DNA of 64,000 nt from Tricholoma matsutake (taxonomy: Eukaryota > Basidiomycota > Agaricomycetes > Agaricales > Tricholomataceae), in contig AP026545.1 in assembly GCA_026075535.2 (NCBI GenBank), positions 8,556,001-8,620,000 on the forward strand. The letters run 5' to 3'. The notes under the pieces are model-generated. The model made no database searches and was not told the DNA's origin. It was given only the letters and a program-made list of their open reading frames with translations. Positions 28,489 through 40,288 of the stretch are shown here, in pieces. The stretch's first letter is position 1; each line of letters begins with the position of its first letter. Position numbers and translations under genes: made by a program.

Positions 28489-31177
28489 CATTGTCCTTGG
28501 GCAGAGGCCCCATAAAATCCATAGCTACTAAATCACCCCAGCCATCTGGCACCAGTAATGGATGCAACAGCCCTGTCGGGTGACTTGTTTTGCTTTTATT
28601 CTGCTGACAGTCTGCACAGTTTGGTACATATGCGGACTCCAAGTCTTGTCACATGTTTTGGCCAGTAGCATGATTCCCGCCGTGATCCATACAATTTTTC
28701 AAACCTAAAATGTCCCAGTGAGTCATGCACAAGGCAGAACAGTGGTTCTTGGATTGACCCTACCCCAGGGATCACCAGTTGTGTGCCAATGAAAAGCAGA
28801 CCATCTTTCTCTTGTACAGTGGGCATTCCAGGTGCAGCATCTCTCAGTTTAATACACCAACTATCAGTCCTATATCCTTTCATGATTGTTGCCCACCTGT
28901 GTGATCAACAGCACCACAGTTACAGCTTTTGTTGTAGCAATGTCCATTTCAACCAATGCATGCACATTATAGAGGGGGCAGCTCTCAGAAGCTGGTAGTA
29001 TGACATGGGCATGCTGGACATCTTCATCATCTGCACCATAGTTATAAGGACCCTGTGCAGCATTCACAGCCTCTGTGCTATCAGCAGCATCAGTAGTTGG
29101 TAGTCGCAAGAGAGCATCAGCAGCAGTGTTATCCTCCCCTTTGATGTACACAATTTTTGCATCAAACTGCAACATAAATTCTGTCCATCATGCCTGGTGA
29201 TGCAACAGATCTGGTTGCATATCAAAATTATCCAATGTTCTGTAGTTGGTGAAGATTGTGAACATGCTGCCCACAAGGTCTGCTTGCCATTTTCATCATG
29301 CCCTGATGATTGACAGCATCTCTTTTTCATGGACTGGGTAATTAAGCTCAGGGCATTTGAATGTCATAGAATCACCCAAATGACAGTACTGCACCTGAGC
29401 AAAAATCACTCACATCAGTCATCATGAAGATCTGGCTGTCTGCATCATCATGGTCTATGGTAGTCAGGCATTCTTGGCTCACCACAATCAATTTAATGGC
29501 CTCAAATTCAAACTGATGCTCAGAAGTCCATAATGGAAACTGACAGTTTGCATCTTTGGTGGTCAGAGGAGTCAAAACCACTGTATGAGTTGTGAGGCTA
29601 GGTAGAAAGGAGGCAAGATATTGGACCAATCCCAGGAAATGTCTAACATCTGTGGCAGAACATGGTTGGGGCCATGACAAAATGCAATCTACCTTCCAAG
29701 AGTTGGCCTCAATACTGTTCTGCAAGATATGATGTCCCAGAAAGTCAATAAAGGTGCAGTACAGTTTCATTTTCTTAGGATTACAGTACAACTGAGCTGC
29801 TCATAAGGCAGTCAGTATCAGTCACACATTACAGTGGTGTTCTTCAATAGAATTTGACCAGATGACAATGTTGTCAAGGTATACATGGCAAATTCTGCCA
29901 ATGTATTCTTGTAGTGCTATGGAAACCCGATGTTGGTGGATTGTGGGAGCATTTTGCAGGCCTGTTGGCATAACCAGCCACCTGTACAGTCCAAACAGTG
30001 TTGTCACCACAGTCAATGGGACATCATTGGGGTGCATCCTTGTCTGGAAAAAACTGTTGGTCATATTGATGGTCACCCAGATTTTTCCTTTTCCACAGTC
30101 AGCAAGGATGTCATCTACCCATGGAAGTGGATGCAAGTTCATCACTGTATTCATGTTCAGCTGCCAGAAATCATTCACCCAATGCAGCAGGACTGTAACA
30201 TCAGCCTTCAGAATGATGAAGGCTGGTGAAGCCCAAGGAGAAGAGGATGGTTGTATCCTGCCCACATCCAGATGTTTTTGTATGAGTATCCCCCAGGCTT
30301 CTTGGAATTTCTGTAGACATTGGTAACTCCTAGTTTTGATAGCATGTTCCATGTTCTTCAGTTTGATTCACACCTGGACATCAGTTGGAAGTTGGTTGAC
30401 ATGTGGAATAGGCTCAAAAATGTCATGGAACTCAGCCTTCAACTGGTCCTCATGGTGCATCAGTGCTGCCACATGGGTTAGAACCTCAACACAAGTGTTG
30501 ATCATGCCTACAATGTCAAATGGTTTACCTCCTCAAAGGTCAACAGGTGGAGATGCCTCTCCAACACAAATTTTAGTTCAGCAAGCAGTAGTTTATGGTT
30601 GGCATGAAGCTGGTGGTGCTGTTCTTGCAGCCGAGGCTTCCTCAGTTTTGGCAGCACAGGAGGTACAGGGTTCAACAGATCATAACTATTCTTTTTACCA
30701 ATGCAAGTACAAGTGGCATGATCAGATACAATATTATTATGTACAAGGAAGGGCAGTCCGAGGATTATAGGGGTACAGAGGTTTGGTGATACAAGGGCAC
30801 AGACAGTTTTGGCTGTCCATAGTCCATCAAGAGACATCACAGCTAATTTCACATACTCAGTCAATGTAGTCTTGGTGCAGTGCTTCAAATCAGGCAGTGC
30901 AAAATCAATAGTTTCAGGAATTGGTAGACAATTGTGGTGAAGTTCCAATTTGTTCACAAGGTCTGCATGAATGAGCATGACATGAGCACCATTATCCAGC
31001 AGCATAGATAAGGTGATGGGAATGGAAACAGCAGGACCTGTGACAGCAGCTTGCCACCAGAAGTGTGGCAAACTGAATGGAGCACTACCTCATCAGAGTC
31101 TTCTTCTTCACTATCAGACCCATTCCCAAGAGCAGAAGACACCAATGGGAATGTAGCCACCATTTTGTCTGCCGGCT
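28489..31177 (-). pseudogene. Gypsy gag-end, protease, RT, RNase H and integrase start
   Basis: Read on the minus strand, an acidic gag-end (SDSEEEDSDEVV, about 31090-31130) is followed by a retropepsin-like segment (LLDNGAHVMLI, ...IILGLPFL) at 30508-31071. RT at 29822-30352 includes WASPAFIILK, VNDFWQLN, LPWVDDIL, MPTGLQNAP and the active-site box reading YLDNIVIW, where YLDD is normal. RNase H (TDVSDFCSGAVLSFG; KGEDNTAADALLRLP) and the integrase zinc-binding region (LVHDSLGHFRFEKLYG) follow, ending at MDF-GPLPKDNGFN. Multiple lesions are present. Its remainder is at 13570-14757. Confidence 0.87.
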
Positions 31178-31178
31178 G

Positions 31179-31404
31179 CCTGCTTAGTGTTGAGAGAGGA
31201 CCCACTTGTGGGACTCCCTATCTATGTAAATATTCTATACAATTTATTGGAATTGATATTGCCTTTGACTCATTTTTTGCAAGTCAACCAGCAAAAATGA
31301 GTCAAAGGCAATATCAATTCCAATAATTTGTACAGAATTCTGAAAATATTTACATGAATAGGGAGCCCCAAAAGTCAATGGGTCCTCTCTCAACACTAAG
31401 CAGG
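31179..31404. repeat. Foldback repeat (hairpin) of about 225 bp
   Basis: Arms of about 105 bp, from CCTGCTTAGTGTTGAGAGAGGACCC on the left to its complement ending at 31404, enclose a loop of about 14 nt (GCAAGTCAACCAGC). TAGTGTTGAG lies just inside each end, recalling the TAGTG termini of other elements here. It terminates the readable Gypsy gag. No target duplication could be fixed. Confidence 0.7.
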
Positions 31405-32570
31405 CTGAGTCCATTGTGTCAAGTTATTTCAAGAATACAAAAATGCCCCAAGTCAGTCAAGGCAACACTACATCAACAATCATTGTTGATCAACATTTTT
31501 GTTGACCACCACCACCACTCTTGATGCCACTGCCTCCCACCTCCCTCTACCACCACCACTGCCCAGTCAGCCCCCTCCTCCAATGTCTCTTGCACCAACA
31601 GCAACACAAACAGCATGGAACAAATGGGCCCAAATGATGTCCAACATCATTTGGGCCCCAGGTAAGTCTTTTTTTACTTTTCTTGCTTTATTTTATGAAC
31701 TAAATATTTTCTTAGCAAACTAGCCGAGCTGATGCAATGGGCCCAAGTAAGTTTTTTTCTTTCTTTTTTGTTTCTATGAAACTACTGATTATATTTTCAT
31801 TATAATTTAGATTCCATTTGAGTGGTAACGATGGACACTGATGCGACACGACCCACGTACACCACACCACCAGCCCCCAGCCTCACAAGCAACTGCTCGT
31901 GGGGTGGATCACAGGTGCAACAATGGCAATGACTGAGGGGGACAGGAGTGCTGCCACCACCACCACCACTGCTGTGAGCCCCTGCTCACTGAGTGGATGG
32001 GCGAGGGTGAGGGGATGAGGAGGGGAGGGGAGGGGGAAAGGGAGGGCATAATGAACAGTGAGTGGATGACAGGGCAATATCCACCACCACCACCACTGCT
32101 GCAGAGACAACGATGACACAGATGATAAACTGAAACAACAACACCAATACGACGAGAAGGGAAGCCGAACAAAAAAAAGGCCTAAGAGACATCATTGACA
32201 TCTCTTGGGTGAGAGGGGGGGGGAGCCGATGAGCACCACCCACCTCCAGCCTCACGAGCAACTGCTCATGGGGTGGATGGTGGGTGGAACAACAACGAGA
32301 AGACAGCCAAAAAACGATGACAGGAGGCCCATGGCACCACACCCCTCCACTATGAGCAACTGCTCATAGGGAGGAAGGGGGCATACAGACCAATGGGGGA
32401 CAGCAAGGGGGACAAGAGAGGGCCACAAGAGAGGGCTGACGATGAATGCACCTGCCATCTCGCATGCTAGTGAGACGGTGGGTTGTTTTATTTTATTCTA
32501 TGGTCTACTGCCCCCCTCTTTGGCAGGGGGGCAACTTTTTTGTATTTAATACTACCAATAAAATGTCCCC
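31405..32570. repeat. Hairpin-module and CCA-microsatellite DNA
   Basis: Hairpin GGGCCCAAATGATG..CATCATTTGGGCCC (31626-31660) is followed by AG-GTAAGTCTTTTTTT and, about 60 bp on, TTTTCTTAG. Another GGGCCCAAG-TAAGT lies at 31740. The motif GAGCAACTGCTC-TGGGGTGGAT recurs near 31895, 32250 and 32355. Short reading frames come from (CCA)n and G-rich runs. No gene is supported. Confidence 0.5.
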
Positions 32571-32574
32571 CACC

Positions 32575-32862
32575 TATTCTGGTTGGATTCCAGTTTGTCT
32601 GGCTGGAATTTCTGGAATTTCTGGAATCCAGTGGAATTTCTTTGTATGTAGTTCTCCCTATGCAGCACGATTCCAGTCAGAATAAGCATCAAATGTACAC
32701 CTGGAATCCCCAGAATCTGACTGGACTCATCACAACTAGACTAACTGGAATAACCAGAATGCACATGCTTTCCCAAATAAAAGTTCGACGTACAACAAGA
32801 ATTGAACACTCGACCTTGGGTTTTCACACATAACAGTGTGCTTAACCACTGAGCTACCAAGT
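32575..32862 (-). mobile_element. SINE-like element with tRNA-derived head (copy 1)
   Basis: On the minus strand a tRNA-like head (GGTAGCTCAGTGGTTAAGC as A-box region, GTTCAATTC as B box) lies at about 32780-32862. It is followed by a body with CCAGTTAGTCTAG and repeated ATTCCAG/CTGGAAT motifs, ending near GGTGGGGGACATTTTA. Two other copies share head plus GGAATxxCTGGAAT tail (33911-34170; 39055 onward). The cloverleaf is poor, so it is not a tRNA gene. Confidence 0.55.
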
Positions 32863-33905
32863 AATTATTCCTCTACATACATTTAATACCTTTATTACCC
32901 AACCAAGGTGCATAGTTAACTGCAGCCATTAATGGAATACGCATACATGCATATTGCATGACATGTGACACATGACTGCCAGCTCAGAACCATCACCACC
33001 ACTGTCATCAACGCCGCCTCCTCCTCCTCTCCACTCTACCACCACCACTGTGTGCACCCGCCACCAGCACTCACACCCACTCCCACCATCACCACCACCT
33101 TCAAACAAGCTGACTGGACAGAATGTGGGCCCAAACAATGGCAACTGTCATTTGGGCCATAGATAAGTTTTTTTTTTTTTTTTGCTTTTTGTTTTATCAA
33201 TCAACTAATTGTATCTTATTGCTTTTTAGGTTGTATACTACTGGGGACAACCTGCCACAACAAAAAATGTGCAACCCATGCCCATGCCCACCCAATCCCC
33301 TCCTCCTCCCCATTCGAATGGGATGTGAGGCTGTTGAGATGGGCTAGAAGGGTGCAGAGGGATGCCAGGAGACCCCAGAAGGGGGGTACCTGCCTAGTAA
33401 GCACCCACCAACCTCCGTACTTGCACCATGTTGCACTGACCTGCCCAAACACACCCCCCCCCCAAAAAAAAAAAAACAGAAAATCCAAATGGGGGATGAC
33501 AGCGATGAATGACGCACCACCCACCCCCAGCCTCATGAGCAACTGCTCATGGGGTGGATCATGGGTGGAATGACAGACAACACACCTAGCACAGCGGGGT
33601 CACGTCCCCTCCCCCTCCCCCACACTTGGTGTGGGGAGGGATGTTTTTTGTACTTTTAGTTATTTATTAGTATTGTGCCCCCCCTCCCCCATTTTGCATG
33701 GGGGAAGGATTTTTTTCTTCATGTTTTTACCTCCCCCCTCACGCCAAACATGAGGGGTTAGGTTTTTATGTATATAAATAAAACTCCCTCGCATTCAACG
33801 TGAGGAATGTGGTTAATTGAAAAAATTGATCTTAATTTAATTACTTCGAAAAAAGTTAAGAGTTGTGAGTTTGAGTGTCGTGAGTAAACCTTATATTACT
33901 AACTA
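32863..33905. repeat. Hairpin-module DNA, G/C homopolymer runs
   Basis: Hairpin GGGCCCAAACAATG..CATTTGGGCC (33127-33158) is followed by AT-AAGTTTTTTT, then TTGCTTTTTAG-GTTG at about 33230. GAGCAACTGCTCATGGGGTGGAT lies near 33537-33560. Runs such as CCCCCCCCC-AAAAAAAAAAAA occur at 33452-33475. AT-rich from 33640 on. No gene is seen. Confidence 0.45.
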
Positions 33906-33910
33906 ATAAT

Positions 33911-34170
33911 TCTCCTGTGGCTCAACTGGTTAAGCACACATATTTGGTTTGTCATATGATCACTCTCATCAAAATGCCTTGAGTTCAATCCTTACTCTGC
34001 ACAAATATATTTTGTAGGCACTTTGACAACTTAAGACTTGAAATTTGACTATCCATTAGAGTATATACTCTAAGTTGAGCATCTGGAGTAACCAGAATCC
34101 TGTTGGAAGAACTGGAATCCAGTCGGAATCTGAATTCCAGTTGGAATAACTGGAATAATGAGGGCATGTT
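33911..34170 (+). mobile_element. SINE-like element with tRNA-derived head (copy 2)
   Basis: A box TGGCTCAACTGG (33918-33929), B box GAGTTCAATCC (33981-33991), then an AT-rich middle and a tail of GGAATC/CTGGAAT motifs ending near GGAATAATGAGGGCATG. Orientation is opposite to copy 1. Confidence 0.55.
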
Positions 34171-34186
34171 TGAAATGGGAATTCCG

Positions 34187-36489
34187 GGATCAAAACTCTG
34201 GCATCACTCCTGGATCACTATGGCGGCAACTTGCAGCTGTCAGTCACATGGTCACATTGCCAACACAGCTGTTACTATCAGTGTGAAGGGTAGCATCCCC
34301 ATCGCCAAGATGGATGTCAATGTCCTGCGACATTTTTGGGATCACCCCATACTACGTACTATCACATTAGTGCAACTCACAACATATGTTCAGCTTGCAG
34401 CTCAATTAAAATGAGAGATACAGCTCCCACAACCACTTGATGCAAATGACTCTGATTGCGCACCGAACATCCTCCCACAAGCTATTGCAGTCTTCTTGAG
34501 CAAGTCCATTGGTGTGCCACATAAGTATATGGAATATTTTTGGGATTCTCTGAAGGATAATGTCTGGGCAAGTCCATCAACACCTGCCACTCCAGAAGAC
34601 CTCACTTTATTCAAGGAACACAGGTGGGAGCTTGGTCTAAGTATGTCTACAGGCATATATATAATGGATTGAGGGTGTACCAATCCCCTTTTAGCTTTCT
34701 TTTCTCTCTATCCCCCTTCTGAGTGTTGCACCAACCCACACTGTCCACAGCAAGGCAAGGTGCTGAAGAAAGAACAACAATGTCGAGCTGTCATATACAC
34801 TCTTGGAAACGGTGTCCAGCCTGGGTGGTCTGTTCATCTGTACTGTCAAGGTAGTTAGTTACATTGCTTATCTCTGTAGGTGTTCCTTCACTAATCTACA
34901 CTGCCTCAGGTTGTAACACAAACTATCACAATAACTTCAGTGTCTGCAATGGGATACGGACCTATTACATGCAGAAGCCCCAGTACATTCAAGTTGGTGA
35001 GCATCAGTTTGTGGAGAATAGGGTGGTGGACTTGTGGACAGGTTAAATGCTGCTTGGATGGTAAGCTAAGTAACATGCCATAGTTTAAGAGACTCACATG
35101 CCCCATTCAGGTTCTCGGCTTCCAACACAGCAAAGTTGTATGACATGGCACTAGCGGGCGATTATCTGCAGACTAGCAACTGGCCACTTGGGACAAAGCT
35201 GACAATGTACCACACATGGGACACGTTTATCATCTCTGCTCTTCTCAACGATCATGAGAAGCAAGACACAGTACTCCAGGTCCCACACACTGGTGATCAG
35301 AAGGACCAGTTCAAAGATGCGATGGAAGAATGCAACAACCAATTTGTTCTCCTCGGCCAGCTGGATGTCATGAAGCATGTGTGCGACAAATGCATGTGCA
35401 TGTTCTTTATGGATGGTGAGTACCATGAGCTACATCCTGCTATGCACCGAGATCATGCCCACTTATCTTCTCTCAGGAAAATGTCAGGTTATTGTTGGTG
35501 ATGGTATCAACATGGGGCATACATGTTGTGGTATTTTCCATTGTCTTATATCACTCTCAAACAACTGCCATCACTTCTGTCCGATCCACTTCATGAATCA
35601 CTCTATATGTGCCATCGCCGGGTGCTCTTTGCCGGTTGTCATTGATATGAAGACATGTCCGCTGCCCACACACCAGGAGATGGAGAGGCTAAACAAAGCA
35701 CATGGAAAGGCTGCATTCACTCTGAAGGACCACCTGCAGCATGCCCAAGTGTCTTACCCAGTGAGTCCCATCCCAACATCAGATGAGCATGAAGCCCAGG
35801 CTGCCCAGGATGTTGAAGAAGAAGAGTGGTTCGAGGTGGATGGCGAGGGTATACATCTCTTCAATGCGCCAATCTCTTCTATCGGAGTCATGGATCATGT
35901 CAATGACACAGAGGCACCTTGCCCCTCAAAGAAGTCTGAGACAGGGAACACAAAGATCAAGGCCCAGTTTGGACAGCATCATATGCATAATGAGCAGACC
36001 CTGGTGCACCCCTGTGGCATCATATCTGCATGAGCCACCATGTTTGGAGCCGAAGCTGTGTCAAACTTCCTTGTGATGGTCAAGAATGCCTTCTCTGTGC
36101 CCAGTGCCCAAAAGCCAGAACATCTTGTGTATGATAGCAATTGTGATGCGAAGCAACAGGTGATGGCCTTGGGCAATCCTTTCTTTGCCAACATGGGCAT
36201 GTCTGTTGATGTGTGGCATTTCCTCAACAAGCACAAGGTCACTCACAAGTTTTGCCAAGTCCACTGCAACCCTGCAATGTACCCTGAGCTGATGAATGAG
36301 AAAGGCGAGTGGTACTTCAACACATCAGTTGCAGAGCAGACAAATGCATGGCTGGGTGGATATCACTTGATGTACCATGAGATGTTGCCAGCAAAGTTTA
36401 ACTTTTTCCTTGACAAAATGATTCGGCTCAGGAACATTGAAATGTTGAAGACCTTGGAGGCTGGTGGGCATCACCCTCATATGTTGTAG
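34187..36489 (+). pseudogene. KDZ-type transposase-associated protein (CxC5/CxC6-like), decayed
   Basis: Exons and lesions split a protein with CCTNPHCPQQGKVL (Cys cluster, about 34730), YCQG, IYTASGCNTNYHNNFSV, YIQVGEHQFVE, DTFIISALLNDHE, HVCDKCMCMFFMDG, VGDGINMGHTCCGIFHC, FCPIHFMNHSICAIAGC and IDMKTCPLPTHQEMERLN (two Cys clusters). It continues FGAEAVSNF, HLVYDSNCDAKQQ, DVWHFLNKHKVTHKFCQVHCNPAMYPELM, TSVAEQTNAWLGGYH and MLPAKFNFFLDKMI. This arrangement matches Agaricomycete KDZ-superfamily proteins with CxC5/CxC6 cysteine clusters. The VYDSNCDA and AEQTNAW stretches belong to the catalytic region. A TGA at 36031-36033 lies where relatives have Arg, and other stops are present. Confidence 0.8.
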
Positions 36490-36633
36490 CTTTGGTAGAT
36501 AGTAATGGCAATGCATTGATATGAAAGACAAGTGATTGATATGGGTACAAATCAATACATGGGTGGATGATAAGAAATACAGTGCTATAAAGCAACGTGG
36601 GCACAACTAGAAATAAACAAATGGTGCAACAAA

Positions 36634-38567
36634 TCATCTCAAAGGAACTCCTTGGGAAAACACTACCCAGTGACCAGCTGGCATGTGACCAGCAGACAGG
36701 GGGGTGCTGCATTGCTGTTCAGTTGCTTTGGTCCAGTGTTGCCATTGGTCATAGTATGTCACAGACACAAAGAGCTCCTGGAAGACTGCCTCGAAGTGCT
36801 CCTTCAGTAACATACCTTGCAGTTGATCGATCTCTGCAAACTTGCAGCTCATATCAACCACATATTGCCCTTTCAGCCATTTTCCAGGTAAAGCAAGCGG
36901 TGATGGGACAGGGGAAGGGGACGAGACAGGCAATGTCACCATGCTGGATGAGGCTGAGGTGATTGATGTCAAAGTTGAGACTGCTGACCACAGTGCCTGC
37001 GATGATCCTGATGACAATGCTGATATGGGGGAGTCAGTGATGGTGATGGGATGCAACGAGCTATGTCCTGTGCTCTTGGTAGGGATAGTAACCGAGAGCA
37101 ATGGCCGCTGATGGTGCAGAGGTGTGGAGCCTTCTCGCTCCTGCTTGATGGCTCGCTTGGATGATCATCAAGTTGTCTCCACAATTTCGACCTCCGAGTC
37201 ACTGCTCTCAGGTGCAGCCAGTTTCCATTGTCTCTTCAGATCTTCCTGAATACCATCACACTGAGCCTTCATTCCTAACTGGATGTCAAGGCGGTTGAGT
37301 AGACGTGCCACCCACTTCTCAAGAGCAGAGCATGCTACCTTCCTTCTGCGCAAGAAGAGGGAACACTCCATCGTGAGGCAGTAGGGGTAGGCGAAATCTG
37401 TCTGCTTCCAATAGCAGTGCTTGACATTGTACTGGTCAATGGCCTTGATATCTGCTCCCAATCCTGCAAGAACTTCTGGGGCCTCTCTGAGATGCCAGAT
37501 AGGCCAGGTGGGACAGTCATGAATGCTGTGAACTGTTGGTGACTTGCCATCTCTATCCCAATAGACAATTTGAAACTGGCGGATGATGACGGGATCAACC
37601 CGTGGCACACCCTTCTTGACAGCTACTGTGTTGCACTTGTCCTCGTGCTCTCACATCCATGCTGGGTTTATCTGTGTCATAATCGTGGGATGGCAGTGGT
37701 AAGAATGGGTGGTAGCTGTGCCTGTACTGGCTGAGAGGGAGGGGGAGTGGGTGATGCATAGGGACTGAAGTCACAAGAGGCAGCTAGCGCAGCTTGGTAT
37801 TCTTGTTCTTCCTGAGCCACAAGACATGCTTCTTCTGCAGTAGCAGTGGCAGCCCATAAAGCACTTTCCTTCCCAGCCTTGGCAAGTTGAGCGAAAGGCA
37901 TTTCCATCATCTTCTCTACATAACTATCCAGTACAACGGATGCATCATGAGCTGAGATCGATGTGTGTAGATCTAAAGTAAAGTTGACAGGCGAGGAAAG
38001 ATGTTCATTGTAGGTTGACAAAATGAGTGGTGAAGACTGAGGCCAGCGAGGATGAGGGTCATTGTTGTTAGCTGAGATCGATGTGTCTACATCTAAAGTA
38101 AAGTCGACAGGCAAGGAAAGATGTTTGTTGTAGGTTGACAAAATGAGTGGTGAAGACTGAGGCCAGCAAGGATGAGGGTCGTTGTTGACAGGTGGCAATT
38201 GCAACGCAGGGTGTTTGCCCCTCTGCCGCTCTGAGAGGGCTAAAATTTTTGAGGAAAGATGTTCGTTGTAGGTTGACAAAATGAGCAGCAAAGACTGAGG
38301 CTGGCAAGGATGAGGGTTGTTGTTGACAGGTGGCAATTGCAACGCAGGGCATTTTCCCCTCTGCCGCTCTGAGAGGGCTAAAAAATTGTGACCAGGTGCT
38401 AAACAGCCACCCTTGTGATCTATGCAGCATAATTTGCACATGATATGGGGGCACGAATGATGGGGTGCTTTGTGACAAGAGAGTTGAGCACAGCCCTTCA
38501 TAGCCCTAGAATGCTGAGTTGGCAACACAATGTCTGGGCTTGGAGCAGAGGTGGTCGCAGGAAACAC
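36634..38567 (-). pseudogene. Partner gene of the KDZ element, unknown function
   Basis: This gene is convergent to the KDZ gene. The first segment (37677-38567, 296 codons) has a Cys/His cluster, HIMCKLCCIDHKGGCLAPGH. It then shows imperfect internal repeats of about 40-65 codons (LALSERQRGKxPALQLPPVNN; LILSTYNEHLSS), an acidic/Ala-rich helix and a Pro-rich end. After an intron the second segment (37168-37608) has QIVYWDRDGKSPTVHSI, DCPTWPIWHL, and LFLRRRKVACSALEKW; a Ser/Thr/Ala-rich tail follows (36634-37101). Agaricomycete genomes carry many such CxxC...H proteins next to KDZ transposases. I infer a mobility-associated role and cannot name the function. The internal duplications visible in the DNA (37990-38370) are recent. 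Confidence 0.55.
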
Positions 38568-38867
38568 ATAATGATTTTTGCAGGAAAGACACTGGGTGTG
38601 TTAATGACAACCAACTGATCAAATATTATACACAATGTACATGCATGTAGTGATGCCCTGGGTACTGCCCACCCTTTGCTAGCTTCATGGAAACCATGCA
38701 ACCACATCGTGGGCAGGGATTGGCAGGGCTTGTAATATCTGGAGTGGTGGCCATCACAAGGTATTGCAGGTATCGCATCGAGAGAGGACACGTCACAACC
38801 AGTCACATATCATGTGTGATGATGTCAGCCCCATAGTGATGCCATAGTGATTGCTGTAATGTTCCTG

Positions 38868-39300
38868 GAGTTTCCAATTCCCACATTATCTGGGAATAAC
38901 TGGATTCTGGTCAGAATAACTGGAATAACTGGAATCTGATCGGAATAGGTGGGGGAGGGTAAATTACAGTCGTGGGGGCATCCTTGTTTTTTTTTGATGT
39001 TGAAAATATTTTAAATAGCTAATAAATAACATAAAGTGTTTGTTTATCATTGCCTGTATGGCAGAGTGGTTAATTTGTTGTGTGATAACATTGTTGTGAC
39101 CTTGAGGTTGAGGGTTTGAGCCTGCTCTTAGTAAAAAACTTTTGTGCAGCTGTGGCCTTGAAAATTAATTACCTGGAATCTGTCCATGCAAAATCTATGT
39201 AGAGTCTGAGCTAGTCTGTGCAGACTCCTAGCTAGTCTGTGGGGAGTCTGAGCTAGTCCATGCAGTCTGTGCAGAGTCCATGCAAAGTGCACAAGGACAT
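38868..39300 (+). repeat. SINE-like tail and third tRNA-headed copy with tandem GTCTGTGCAGACTC tract
   Basis: 38885-38965 holds GGAATAACTGGAAT repeats ending GGTGGGGGAGGGTAAATTAC. A tRNA-like head follows at 39055-39130 with A box TATGGCAGAGTGG and B box GGGTTTGAGCC. 39180-39290 is built from GTCTGTGCAGACTCC/GAGCTAGTC units and also ends GTGGGGGAGTGTAAATTAC. The shared terminal phrase supports one repeat family. Confidence 0.5.
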
Positions 39301-40287
39301 GTGGGGGAGTGTAAATTACTGATTATTTTGCCCAAGCACTTCAGGGGTTGCACCTGTTCCTGGAATGGAAGGTGGAGATGGCATGTGGCCATCATGACTT
39401 TCAAGGAACCTGACATGGTAGGAACTATGTACCTTCCTTGTAGCAAGATTGCAACAGCGATAGGATTTTGATTTTGGATCATATCCAATTAACACACATT
39501 CAATGGATCATTCAAATATTTTTGGATTGTCCTTTTTAGGGATATGGACAAAGGTGTGGGAGCTAATTTCATGCAGATAAGAATAGTCATGCTTGTGACC
39601 ATGCCATAATTCCCAAGGTGTACATCCCTGTAACAACCATGTTGTAGTTTTGGGATGTAAGTGGGATGCTGTTAAGTAGAATTCATCCCAGAGGAAGAGA
39701 GGTAATCCCAAATATATTCGCATGGTGCAGGCCTTAGCCATGAGCATGCAGTGCATACGTTCAATGTACCCAATGTGTGCAGAGGTATATGGAGCAGTAA
39801 ATTGCTGATCCATTTCCCAGGTTTTAAGCCAGGCTTCCATCTCGTGTGACTTGAGTTCTCTGTTGTCTGTTATATAAGCTCCCACCTTATGCCCCATTTT
39901 GTTCTCTCAGGCAAGTTCCCAAGCTTTAAGTTCCATGAAGGAATTGTCTTTGTTACAAAGGGGTATTGACCAGGGAAAAGAACTGTAATCATCAACTATG
40001 TCCATAATGTATGAATTTCCAGTACAAGACTTAATGGCATGGGGGCCAGATAAGTCTACCCACACTTTCTCTAATTTTCTTGTAGCCCTATGACCTATCC
40101 CCTCCTCATGTTTCTTTGGAACAGGTGTCTTTGTCTGTTTGCCAAATACACATGAGTTGCACTTAGATGGTTTTGAGGTGGATGTAATGGGTGCACCTGT
40201 GAGCATCCCTGTCTTGGCCATGTCCCAGAGAGATTGGTAGTTTGTGTGACCAAGGTGGTGGTGCCATGTTTCGAGGTTGGGGGATGT
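39300..40287 (-). pseudogene. Copia GAG-pre-integrase and integrase fragment
   Basis: The minus-strand reading is NLETWHHHLGHTNYQSLWDMA (pre-integrase HHLGH) and NSCVFGKQTKTPVPKK (the C...C of the zinc site). The core VWVDLSGPHAIKS and DIVDDYSSFPW follows, then QQFTAPYTSAHIGYIERMH, FLWDEFYLTASHL and the C-terminal VLIGYDPKSKSYR near 39460. The reading has frame changes and stops. Upstream it is cut off by the TAGTG-type insertion at 40289. Protease, RT and LTRs are not adjacent. Confidence 0.83.
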
Positions 40288-40288
40288 G

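Noticed and set aside
34177..38882. Exact borders of the KDZ element
   Set aside because: GGGAATT/AATTCCC are inverted but short, and I found no target duplication beside them.
32780..39130. tRNA genes at 32.8, 33.9 and 39.06 kb
   Set aside because: A/B boxes are present but stems do not pair well, and all share SINE-like tails.
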